A DNA stretch of 33,500 bases from an uncultured Lentisphaeria bacterium (GTDB lineage: Bacteria; Verrucomicrobiota; Lentisphaeria; Victivallales; Victivallaceae). This document shows positions 8,471-16,081 of the stretch, one piece after another. A program made the translations under genes and the position numbers. Where the stretch lies: assembly GCA_949282965.1 (NCBI GenBank), contig CASDQW010000021.1, positions 1-33,500 of the forward strand. Reading direction: 5' to 3'. The notes below the pieces were generated by a model, which worked only from the letters and a program-made list of their open reading frames with translations, had not been told where the DNA came from and did not search any database. Positions within the stretch are counted from its first letter, which is position 1, and every line of letters begins with the position of its first letter.

Positions 8471-9790
8471 TCAGTTAAGCTCGGGTTCCGACAAAGCAAC
8501 ATATTCGACATCAAACACAGCTTCGCAATTCGGGCTGCCGCCAAACAACTTCCGACCATACCCCGGCCGTTTGTCATAAGGCAACTTCTGAATTTCTTCG
8601 CGAATCTGCGCCAGCGTCTTAACCGGCTGCTGCTGCTGAGAGGGATCGTCCGGAGGCATCATGTCCGGAGGCATCATCGGGTTGCGTCCAGGCATCATCG
8701 GGTTACGCATCCCAGGCATCATTCCCGGCGCGGCCATTTCCGGAGGCATCATGGAAGCCGCTTCCGAGCCGGTATTCACCCCTTCCAGTTCCAAACGCAA
8801 CCGCTCAGCTTCAGCGGCCCGTTCCAAAAAGACATTCTGCGCACCGTCGCTGTCTGCATAAAGGAATATGCTGCGCACAATATACATCCGTTTTTCCCGC
8901 GTGGCTTCATGCAAAGCCTTCACAAATGCCCGAATTTTATTCAGATCGCCGGAAACCCCGAAAGTATAATGATAAATCACATAATCGCCCACCCGTTCAC
9001 TCGCCAGGTTCCGGATATGGAACGAATACAGCGCATTGACGCCCGACTTCGCAATTCTCGTCGCCAGGTCCCCGATCACTTCCCAGTTGCGGACAATGTC
9101 CGGAACCATCTCCGGCAACGGCGCCGTTTTGTAATCAAACCCAAACGAAGCAGCCTCGCCCTGAAGTTCCACTTTATTCTCAGCAAACAGATCCACCATC
9201 CGGGAGCGCATGCGCCACATATAACGCAGGCAGTTCTCCGGAGAATTCTCCATATTCCGCTGCAGCCCGAGGGCCGTCATCAGTACTTCATCCACATTGG
9301 AGGAGTTAAGCGGCTCTGCGGTAACTTTCTGATATTCCTTCTGGAACGCTTCCACCGCTTGATTCCATTTCGGATAATCCCGCTTGAAGCGCTGGTAGAA
9401 GCGGTCACGCCCACCCAACGCCGTGCGATTGTTATCCGCTTCCCACGCCGTACGGAACTTTTCCAGAAACTCCGGCAATTTCACGCCCAGGGCAGCAGCA
9501 AAAGCCTCCAGCGCCGGCTCTTTGACCTTGCCGAAGACCTGCTGCAACTGTTCCGTATTTTTCCGATAAAGCGCGGTTTCTTCTTTGATCGGCTCAATAT
9601 TTCCTTTTACCGGTGCCGGCTTCTGCTGAATCAGTTCACCGATCTGATTGCGCAAATTCTCCGCCTGTTGAAAATAGTTGTACATCCGGGAATGTTCAAT
9701 GATCACCAGCACCAGCAGCGCCAGCGATATGATGACAGCCACGCTGAGTACAATCAACAACACCAGATTGTCTTTAATAAATCGCTTCAT
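8471..9790 (-). CDS. PilO/Amuc_1100-like inner-membrane-anchored alignment protein
   Basis: The protein has 439 residues: a short basic cytoplasmic tail, one membrane helix (about 9-31), a coiled-coil stretch (35-90) and a periplasmic region to the C-terminus. The segment at 235-320 (NALYSFHIRNLASERVGDY, then SGDLNKIRAFVKAL) fits the ferredoxin-like fold of PilO and Amuc_1100. Residues 347-382 form a Met/Pro/Gly-rich insert with repeated MMPP and MMPG units. It starts 10 bases after the PilM-PilN fusion gene, so the two are translated together. Amuc_1100 of Akkermansia is the TLR2-active outer-surface protein of about 317 residues; this one is longer. Assignment rests on synteny, topology and size rather than a signature motif. 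Confidence 0.72.
   Translation of the reverse strand: MKRFIKDNLVLLIVLSVAVIISLALLVLVIIEHSRMYNYFQQAENLRNQIGELIQQKPAPVKGNIEPIKEETALYRKNTEQLQQVFGKVKEPALEAFAAALGVKLPEFLEKFRTAWEADNNRTALGGRDRFYQRFKRDYPKWNQAVEAFQKEYQKVTAEPLNSSNVDEVLMTALGLQRNMENSPENCLRYMWRMRSRMVDLFAENKVELQGEAASFGFDYKTAPLPEMVPDIVRNWEVIGDLATRIAKSGVNALYSFHIRNLASERVGDYVIYHYTFGVSGDLNKIRAFVKALHEATREKRMYIVRSIFLYADSDGAQNVFLERAAEAERLRLELEGVNTGSEAASMMPPEMAAPGMMPGMRNPMMPGRNPMMPPDMMPPDDPSQQQQPVKTLAQIREEIQKLPYDKRPGYGRKLFGGSPNCEAVFDVEYVALSEPELN
8655..8752 (+). repeat. Imperfect short repeats encoding the Met/Pro-rich insert of the Amuc_1100-like protein
   Basis: The octamer GGCATCAT occurs five times on the plus strand (starting 8655, 8670, 8691, 8715, 8745), some copies within longer shared units such as CCGGAGGCATCATG. 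On the coding strand these give ATGATGCC, that is Met-Met-Pro. The pattern suggests growth of the insert by slippage or small duplications. Confidence 0.6.
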
Positions 9791-9800
9791 GCGCGCACCG

Positions 9801-11663
9801 TTATTTCTTAATGGGTTCTTTTAATTTGACCAGAGCCGTGAACGACTTCAGATTATCCGTGCCGCGACCGCCTTCATATTCCTCAATCACAAAGGCATCG
9901 TCCGCGTCGGAAAAATACTTCGTGTTCTTCAACGCCTTCCGGAACTCGTCTTCCACCAGATCGTTGTCAAGATTCAACGTATAAAATTTCAAGCGCAGTT
10001 CCTTGACATCGGACAACTTTTCCGCCTCTTTACGCACAAACACCTTCGATTCCGGCGTAAGCGAAGCATTCTGCTGCTGTTCCGGAGGCATTCCCGGATC
10101 CATCATCGGACCGAAAAGCCCCATATCCCCCATCATCGGATCCATTGCCTGCGTCGGTTGCGGCTCGATGGCTGTACCTTCCCCTTCCAATGCCACCAGC
10201 CACATCATGTCCGGCATAATCTGCTGCAGTTCCTGAAGCATGCCGATCCACTTTTCCCGTTCACGGAAGAAATTCGCCGCTTCATCATACGCGGAACGGG
10301 CACTGTTCAACTCTCCTTCCAGCCGCTTGATCTGGTCCCGCATCTGCTGGGTGCTTTCCACACCGCCCTTCGTGCCGCTGACCAGCGTCATACTGTATTG
10401 TTTTCGCTGCATCACTGCTGCCAGAAAGATCAACAAACACAGCACCACCGAAGCCGCACTGATATAGAAATACACCTTCTTGCGCTGGAACGCCTTCTGG
10501 AAACGTATCGACTGCGGTATCAGGGAAATGTCCACCGGGCAGGTCGTGATCTTGCGCAGGCTCATCCCCACCAGTTCCGGGAACATCGGCGCCACGTCAA
10601 GCAGCTGCTGACGATCCACCTGATCTCCCAGTGTCACTGCGGAAAACACGTTGAGGTAATCCACTGGCAAGTGCAATTTTTCCTGGAAAAATTCCTGCGT
10701 GTAATACATCAGAGAACCACCACCGGCCAACAACAGCCGCACCGGCGGATTGCCACCATGTTGAGAACGCCAGACGTTGATCGAACGGTTGATTTCCCCG
10801 TGCAGACGGGTCATGACGTTACGGGCAATTTTTGAAATCGTCGCCGCAACTTCGGATTCGGGCTCTTCATAAGCACCTCCGAGGGCAACAAAACCATGAC
10901 GCCGTTTCAGTTCCTCGGCTTCCTGGAAACTGATGCCGAATTCCTTGCTCACCTGCTGGGTGACCGTATCGCCGGCAATCGGAATACTGCGTACAAAAAT
11001 ACGACCGGCGTCCGCAATCACCAGACTGGTGCAACGGCCGCCGATATTCAAGAGCAACGTGCTTTCGTCCCCGGCGCACTGTGTCGCCTTGGCAGCGTTA
11101 AACATCGCCACCGGCGCAATATCCACTGAAAGAATATCCTTGCCGGAGTCCAGAATGGTGTCGGTGTACATCGTCACCTGTTCATTTTTGACGGCGACGA
11201 ACAGCGCTTCAAAATCCTCGGTCTCTTCGACCTCTACGATCGGTTCCTCTTCCGGATTTTCCGACTCAATGGTATGTTCAATCTTCTGAATGTGGCTGAT
11301 CAGCTGGTATCCCCAGACCACTTCGTCCATCGGATAGGGAACCACCTGCTTGGCTTCAAACTCAACAATGCGCGAAACCGCATTCATATTGCCGCTCAAT
11401 GGCGGCAGCTTCGACAACCGAGAAAAAGATGTCTGCCCGGAAATCGACAAACAAACGCTCTTCGACCGGAACTGATGCTCGGCCAGCAGCTGCCGATAGG
11501 CTTCCGCAAAGGCCGTACCCGGATCCGCGTCCCGATCTTCAAAATCATGGAACGCGAACTTCTCCAGCACAACACCGCCGCCCTCCGGAAAGGAGAACTC
11601 CGCCATCTTCAAGCTGGCGCCGCCGATGTCAATCGCTAATACTGAGTTTTCTTTCTTTGCCAT
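9801..11663 (-). CDS. PilM-PilN fusion: actin-like ATPase joined to a membrane-anchored PilN-like domain
   Basis: This 620-residue protein has two parts. Residues 1-365 are PilM (FtsA/actin fold), with the phosphate loop IDIGGASLKMAEF at the start, LLNIGGRCTSLVI near 204 and LLLAGGGSLMYYTQEF near 311; an acidic insert lies at about 133-150. From about 377 comes DISLIPQSIRF, which looks like the INLLP peptide at the N-terminus of PilN that docks into PilM. It is followed by a membrane helix (397-418), a coiled coil (430-480) and a small alpha/beta domain to the end. Residues 505-530 form a Met/Pro-rich insert. In most bacteria PilM and PilN are separate. The role would be the cytoplasm-to-periplasm platform of the secretin machine. 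Synteny matches Amuc_1101. Confidence 0.88.
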   Translation of the reverse strand: MAKKENSVLAIDIGGASLKMAEFSFPEGGGVVLEKFAFHDFEDRDADPGTAFAEAYRQLLAEHQFRSKSVCLSISGQTSFSRLSKLPPLSGNMNAVSRIVEFEAKQVVPYPMDEVVWGYQLISHIQKIEHTIESENPEEEPIVEVEETEDFEALFVAVKNEQVTMYTDTILDSGKDILSVDIAPVAMFNAAKATQCAGDESTLLLNIGGRCTSLVIADAGRIFVRSIPIAGDTVTQQVSKEFGISFQEAEELKRRHGFVALGGAYEEPESEVAATISKIARNVMTRLHGEINRSINVWRSQHGGNPPVRLLLAGGGSLMYYTQEFFQEKLHLPVDYLNVFSAVTLGDQVDRQQLLDVAPMFPELVGMSLRKITTCPVDISLIPQSIRFQKAFQRKKVYFYISAASVVLCLLIFLAAVMQRKQYSMTLVSGTKGGVESTQQMRDQIKRLEGELNSARSAYDEAANFFREREKWIGMLQELQQIMPDMMWLVALEGEGTAIEPQPTQAMDPMMGDMGLFGPMMDPGMPPEQQQNASLTPESKVFVRKEAEKLSDVKELRLKFYTLNLDNDLVEDEFRKALKNTKYFSDADDAFVIEEYEGGRGTDNLKSFTALVKLKEPIKK

Positions 11664-11708
11664 ATCCTGCCACTATTTTCAAGATTACTGAAAACTTCCG
11701 AGATGGGC

Positions 11709-12443
11709 TCACCGGCGCGAATCCTTCCCCGCCGATTCCTCATAAATCAGATCATAAAAATCGTAATTGTAAAGTGCCCAGGGAGTCTTCTCCTTGGAAT
11801 ACAACCCGCCGGGAATCCGGACAATATCAGAATAATTCTTCTCGAATTCCCGCATCAGATTCCGCACTTTCGCCAGATCCGCGTTGCGTTTGACGAACCC
11901 GCCGTTGTACCAGTACCCTTCGCCCAGCAATACCCGGCCGGCTCCAAAAAACTGAATGCGCGCGGCAAGAATCATGGAAGTGGAGAACGGTTTCCCCTTG
12001 ACATAATAACGATCCATCAATTTCGGCGGGACCAGCAACAACCCCTGATGATCATCCCCATCTGCCGGAATCGTCAGGAACCGGGTCTTGCCGGTCAAGA
12101 CAATGTAGAGCGCTTCCTTCTCCCCGGAAGATTGAGTGGTGCTGGTCTCGGAATTAATCACCAGCGTCCCCTCCATGGTCACATCGTCCAGCCATTCCTT
12201 GTTGCCGCTCTGCGGCACGAAAACCGTCTCAAATGCCACCCATTTGTTCCGCGTCGAATTCCGCTGGGTGTTATTAATGTTCGTATAGTTGACGAGCGGC
12301 GTACTGACAAACTGCAACTTGATGTCCGATACGACAATGTCTTCCCGGGCAGCGCGCGCCTGGGAAGCGGGAGCAGCAACCGTCTCAAGGCAGAGCAGGG
12401 CCAAGCCGATCGCCGCCGGCATTATGCGCCATGATCGATTCAT
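11709..12443 (-). CDS. Small exported beta-rich protein at Amuc_1102 position
   Basis: The protein has 244 residues from the ATG at 12443, which has GGAG 5 bases upstream; an earlier start 9 codons before lacks such a site. A signal peptide covers about residues 1-24 (AAIGLALLCLETVAA). The mature protein looks beta-rich, with DIKLQFVSTPLVNYTNINNT, FETVFVPQSGNKEWLDDV and a C-terminal tail rich in Tyr and Asp. It has no Met-rich insert, unlike the five genes that follow. It lies 45 bases before the PilM-PilN gene and 42 bases after secG. Its place and size match Amuc_1102, the fifth gene of the Akkermansia cluster. I recognise no functional motif; an accessory or pilus-biogenesis role is inferred only from context. 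Confidence 0.65.
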   Translation of the reverse strand: MNRSWRIMPAAIGLALLCLETVAAPASQARAAREDIVVSDIKLQFVSTPLVNYTNINNTQRNSTRNKWVAFETVFVPQSGNKEWLDDVTMEGTLVINSETSTTQSSGEKEALYIVLTGKTRFLTIPADGDDHQGLLLVPPKLMDRYYVKGKPFSTSMILAARIQFFGAGRVLLGEGYWYNGGFVKRNADLAKVRNLMREFEKNYSDIVRIPGGLYSKEKTPWALYNYDFYDLIYEESAGKDSRR

Positions 12444-12485
12444 TCGTACTCCTTCCATACCGCCGGCCAACCGGCGTCACGTCCG

Positions 12486-12914
12486 TTATTTCTTCCCGGA
12501 TTCTGCTGCTGCAGGCGCCGTCTTTTCAGCGGTTGAGGCGGCGCTTTCCGCAGCGGGCACCACGGTGGATGCGGCCTCCGTAACCTTCCCCATAGCAGCG
12601 GCAGCCGGAGCTGCGTTCTGCTTCGCCGTCTGCTGCAACGCGGCATCCACGCCGCTGATGGCCTCGGAGCGGTTCGCACCATGCCCGATCAGCGTCGCCA
12701 GCAACAATGTGAACAGAAAGAACACCGCAGTCAACACCACCGTGGCCTTGGTCAAATGGCTCCCCGCCTGGGCCCCGAACACCGATTCGCCGATTCCGCC
12801 GAAAGTGGCTCCCAGACCGCCGCTTTTCGACGGCTGAATCAGAATCAGCCCGATCAGCAGCAGTGCCACCACCACCACCAGTGCATAAAGAATCACTGTC
12901 AATACCGCCAACAT
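12486..12914 (-). CDS. secG: Preprotein translocase subunit SecG
   Basis: SecG is the small accessory subunit of the SecYEG channel in the inner membrane. The 142-residue product has two membrane helices (about 3-28 and 55-77) separated by the SecG hallmark loop LIQPSKSGGLGATFGG followed by GESVFG. The core is typical, but residues after about 85 form an Ala/Pro/Glu-rich tail, making it longer than the usual 75-110 residues. It sits after tpiA, a common neighbour of secG, and starts the leftward operon of secretin-machine genes. A promoter lies at 12966-12996, so it is probably the first gene of that transcript. Confidence 0.93.
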   Translation of the reverse strand: MLAVLTVILYALVVVVALLLIGLILIQPSKSGGLGATFGGIGESVFGAQAGSHLTKATVVLTAVFFLFTLLLATLIGHGANRSEAISGVDAALQQTAKQNAAPAAAAMGKVTEAASTVVPAAESAASTAEKTAPAAAESGKK

Positions 12915-12965
12915 AAAACTCTACCTTACCCTAGATCTTTTCCCACAAACAAGGAAACACCGGTT

Positions 12966-12996
12966 ATTATATAACGCCGTAAAAACAAAAAATCAA
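12966..12996 (-). promoter_or_regulatory. Promoter of the secG-secretin operon
   Basis: On the minus strand TTGATT (12991-12996) lies 19 bases before TATAAT (12966-12971); using the overlapping TATATA as -10 the spacing is 17. The start codon of secG is about 50 bases downstream. The promoter overlaps one arm of a perfect 14-bp inverted repeat (12973-12986 and 13039-13052). Confidence 0.55.
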
Positions 12997-13052
12997 CCCG
13001 TTTTTGGAGTGTTATGGCAATATTTTTTCAATATTGGCGTTTTTACGGCGTT
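12973..13052. repeat. Perfect 14-bp inverted repeat with nested hairpin between tpiA and secG
   Basis: AACGCCGTAAAAAC (12973-12986) is the exact reverse complement of GTTTTTACGGCGTT (13039-13052). The 52-base spacer contains a second 7-bp inverted repeat (13018-13024 and 13030-13036). The outer arm overlaps the secG promoter. It could act as the tpiA terminator region, an operator, or a structured leader; no clean rho-independent terminator was seen for tpiA. Confidence 0.6.
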
Positions 13053-13075
13053 TTTTCCGGAAGAAATGTCGGTTT

Positions 13076-13855
13076 TTACGCCCGTCCGGCCGCCACCGCG
13101 TTCTTTACCAGCGCGGCAAAACTGTCTGCCTTCAATGCCGCCCCGCCGATCAGGCCGCCGTCAATATCTTTCTGCGCACAGAGGGCCGCGGCATTCTCGG
13201 GCTTCATGCTCCCGCCGTACTGAATGATGATGGCATCCGCCGCCGCCTGCCCGAACTGTCCGGCCACGAAGGAACGGATGAAACGGTGGGTTTCTTCCGC
13301 CATTTCCGGCGTCGCGGTCTTCCCGGTACCAATGGCCCACACCGGTTCATAGGCCAGAATCAGGCCGGCCACCACATCCGCCTCCAACCCGGCCAGGCCG
13401 CCGCTCAACTGCGCCGCCAGCACTTTTTCGGTATTGCCGCTTTCACGTTCTTCCAGCGTCTCGCCGATACATACAATCGGTTTAAGCCCGGCGTTCAAAG
13501 CCGCTTTCAGCCGCAGATTGACCGTTGCATCGGTTTCGCCGAAATACTGCCGCCGTTCACTATGTCCGATAATGACGTATTCCACCCCGGCTTCCTTGAG
13601 CATATCGGCGGAAATTTCTCCGGTGAACGCTCCGGATTTTTCCCAATGCACGTTCTGGGCGCCGAGTTTGATGTTGCTGCCGGCGACAGCCTCCGCCACC
13701 GCGCCGAGCGTGGTGAACGGGGGACAGACGATGATTTCCGCCTGGCTCGGGCAGACATCCGCCACCAGGCCTTTAAGTGCATCAACCAGCGCCTTGCCTT
13801 CCGACGCGGTCTTGTTCATTTTCCAATTTCCGGCAATGATCGTCTTACGGGCCAT
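13076..13855 (-). CDS. tpiA: Triose-phosphate isomerase
   Basis: This enzyme interconverts dihydroxyacetone phosphate and glyceraldehyde 3-phosphate in glycolysis and gluconeogenesis, in the cytoplasm. The 259-residue length is standard. Active-site elements are all present: GNWKMN (Asn10, Lys12), the catalytic His in YVIIGHSERR (His98), the catalytic Glu in AYEPVWAIGTG (Glu170) and the phosphate-binding YGGSMKPEN near the C-terminus. A GAGGTG ribosome site lies 7 bases before the ATG. It is followed by secG in the same direction, with 161 bases between them that hold a promoter and an inverted repeat, so the two may be separately expressed. Confidence 0.97.
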   Translation of the reverse strand: MARKTIIAGNWKMNKTASEGKALVDALKGLVADVCPSQAEIIVCPPFTTLGAVAEAVAGSNIKLGAQNVHWEKSGAFTGEISADMLKEAGVEYVIIGHSERRQYFGETDATVNLRLKAALNAGLKPIVCIGETLEERESGNTEKVLAAQLSGGLAGLEADVVAGLILAYEPVWAIGTGKTATPEMAEETHRFIRSFVAGQFGQAAADAIIIQYGGSMKPENAAALCAQKDIDGGLIGGAALKADSFAALVKNAVAAGRA

Positions 13856-14030
13856 GATCTACCACCTCACCTTGATGTGTTTTCTTTGCAAAAAAATTTC
13901 TTTTGTGTCAGTTAATCCATTGAAACAATGGGAACAATATCACGTTGCAACAACTTTTTCAACCCCATCCCTGAAAAAACCGCTCGCCAGTACCGCTTAC
14001 CTGCCGCATGCCACCCGCATAACCGCCACC

Positions 14031-15104
14031 TCAACGGGCTCCGGCAATTTGAAAAATCAATTGCTCCAAAATCATGCGCGGCTCCCCTCCACCGGAAACC
14101 AGCGCCCGGTTGGCCTGCAATACGGCTTTCAGTGCCGCAGCCAGTTCGGCATCCCCGAAAGACAGAGCCCGCTCACACATCTTATATGCCCGGAACGGAT
14201 GCAGTTTCAACAATCGATTTTCCGGAAATTTTTCCCGGACAGCCGCCGGCAACTGGTCAAATGTCCGGGGGTTGACCCGGGTAATCCCCAGTTCCGCCAT
14301 GGCCTCCCGGGTCTGAAGCAGCTGTTGAAATTCAGCCGCCACCGACGCCAGCACCCGCAGCTCGGCATCGCCCTGTCGCATCAGGGTATCCAGAACCTCC
14401 AGCGCAGCGCGGACGTTGCGCTCCGTCAACGCCCCGGTAAAGGCCCAGCCCACCGCTTCCGGCGTCCGGCTGCACACGGCACGGCAATCGGCCAGCGTAA
14501 TTTCCGGAGCCTCCCCGACATAGCAGAACAGTTTCTCCAGTTCCTGCGCCATGGTTCCGGAATCACCGCCAATGGTTTCCTCCAGATACTGAATCGCCTG
14601 CGGGGCAATTTTTTTCCCTGCATCCCGGCAGGCTTCCTGCAGCAGGCGGCGGCGGTTTTCCGAAAAATTGCGGTCGGTGCTTCTGGGCGCGGCCAGCAGA
14701 AACATCTCCGCGCCGGCGGCCTTCAACTTCTTCGTAAAACTCTTGCGCCCGTCCAACCCGGTGCCGTTGATCAGAACGGACTGTTCCGGCGGCAATGTCA
14801 CGCAAAGCAGACGTGCCACCTCGCCCGCCGCGGTCTTTGCCTCCAGCGCATTGGAAAGATCATCGAAAAATGCAAAATTGCGCAACCAGACCACCTGGTG
14901 ATCAGACAGAAACGGCGGCGTCCGCAGCGCCGCCAGCATTCGATCGGCAATTTCCGGAAATTTCAACTCATCGCCGGTCCCGGGAATCACCTCCAGCGCC
15001 GGATCCGAATCCGGATCCCCGCCACACAATTCCCATGCCAGTTCCCGCGCCTTCGCCTTGATCGCGAAGTCGTCATCGCCGCTGACCAGGCAGAGCCGTC
15101 CCAT
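14031..15104 (-). CDS. holA: DNA polymerase III subunit delta
   Basis: The delta subunit of the clamp loader opens the DnaN sliding clamp during replication. This 357-residue protein matches HolA in length and plan: an AAA-like N-terminal part (LCLVSGDDDFAIKAKAREL), the central GTMAQELEKLFCYVG motif and a C-terminal helical collar domain (RNVRAALEVLDTLMRQGDAE, RMILEQLIFQIAGAR). Its ATG lies 2 bases after the arnC stop codon, with GGAG inside the end of arnC, so it appears co-transcribed with the arn cassette although functionally unrelated. About 175 bases without a clear feature separate it from tpiA. Confidence 0.88.
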   Translation of the reverse strand: MGRLCLVSGDDDFAIKAKARELAWELCGGDPDSDPALEVIPGTGDELKFPEIADRMLAALRTPPFLSDHQVVWLRNFAFFDDLSNALEAKTAAGEVARLLCVTLPPEQSVLINGTGLDGRKSFTKKLKAAGAEMFLLAAPRSTDRNFSENRRRLLQEACRDAGKKIAPQAIQYLEETIGGDSGTMAQELEKLFCYVGEAPEITLADCRAVCSRTPEAVGWAFTGALTERNVRAALEVLDTLMRQGDAELRVLASVAAEFQQLLQTREAMAELGITRVNPRTFDQLPAAVREKFPENRLLKLHPFRAYKMCERALSFGDAELAAALKAVLQANRALVSGGGEPRMILEQLIFQIAGAR

Positions 15105-15106
15105 GG

Positions 15107-16081
15107 TTATTCTCCGTCTTTTCCGTCCTCTTCGTCACGCCCGATCACGTCTTCGATGAAAAACTGCGGCCGCGCCCGCACATCGGTGTAAATCCGTCCG
15201 ATGTATTCTCCCAGCAGCCCCATTCCGATCAGCAGCACCCCGCAGATGATGAATTGAATCGCAAACAGCGTGAAAACCCCCTGCGCCGACCAGTCCTCGG
15301 AATCGAACAGCCGTCGGATGATGATGTAGATACTCAGCAGAAAACCGAAAAACGCCAGCCCTCCCCCCACATACGTCATCAGCCGCAGCGGAAACGTGGT
15401 CATGCAGGTCAGCAGGTTGAACTGCAGATTGATCAACTTGAAAAACGAATACTTGGACTCGCCCGCCGCCCGTTCGCTGTGCCCGACCGGAATCTCACAG
15501 GTATTACGGGAAAAACTGTTCCCGAGCACGGGAATGAATGTACTGCGTTCGTTGCACAGCTTCATGGCCTCCACCACATGCCGCCGGTAGGCGCGGAGCA
15601 TGCATCCGTAGTCATGCATCTTCACGCCGGTGGCGCGCTGCGCGGCGATGTTGACGATTTTGGACGGCAGGGTGCGCAGCAGCGAGTCCTTGCGGTTCTG
15701 ACGCACCGTGCCCACCACGTCGTTGCCGGCTTCGGCGGCCTCCACCAGCCGGGGGAATTCCTCGGGTGGATTCTGCAGGTCCGCGTCAATGGTGATAATC
15801 AGATCGCCGCGCACCAGCGAAAATCCCGCCATGATCGCGGAATGCTGCCCGTAATTGCGGTTCAGAATGCAGGCGACGACCCGTCCCGGATTGGTCTCCG
15901 CCGCCCGGGTCATGATTTCCGCGGAACGGTCGCGGCTGCCGTCATCCACCAGAATCAGCTCATACCGTTTGCCGGTTTTCTCCAGAGCCGCCAGCGAACG
16001 GGAAATCAGTTCCTCCAGACAGCCGTCCTCGTTATAAACCGGGACAACCACCGACACGAAATTGACCGCATACGATTTCAT
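15107..16081 (-). CDS. arnC: Undecaprenyl-phosphate 4-deoxy-4-formamido-L-arabinose transferase (ArnC)
   Basis: ArnC is a family 2 glycosyltransferase that loads formylated amino-arabinose onto undecaprenyl phosphate at the inner membrane. The 324-residue product resembles enterobacterial ArnC closely: [16 protein letters not shown], the DDGSRDRS metal-binding region, the run [46 protein letters not shown] and [13 protein letters not shown]. Two C-terminal membrane helices (about 230-255 and 270-295) precede [18 protein letters not shown]. Its ATG overlaps the arnT stop by four bases (ATGA), a sign of translational coupling. A generic polyprenyl-phosphate sugar transferase is the alternative, but the match to ArnC-specific segments makes that less likely. 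Confidence 0.9.
   Translation of the reverse strand: MKSYAVNFVSVVVPVYNEDGCLEELISRSLAALEKTGKRYELILVDDGSRDRSAEIMTRAAETNPGRVVACILNRNYGQHSAIMAGFSLVRGDLIITIDADLQNPPEEFPRLVEAAEAGNDVVGTVRQNRKDSLLRTLPSKIVNIAAQRATGVKMHDYGCMLRAYRRHVVEAMKLCNERSTFIPVLGNSFSRNTCEIPVGHSERAAGESKYSFFKLINLQFNLLTCMTTFPLRLMTYVGGGLAFFGFLLSIYIIIRRLFDSEDWSAQGVFTLFAIQFIICGVLLIGMGLLGEYIGRIYTDVRARPQFFIEDVIGRDEEDGKDGE

Noticed and set aside
13856..14030. tpiA promoter candidates in the holA-tpiA gap
   Set aside because: TTGCAA and TTGTTT-like words exist, but none pairs with a good -10 box at proper spacing; tpiA may be read from upstream.
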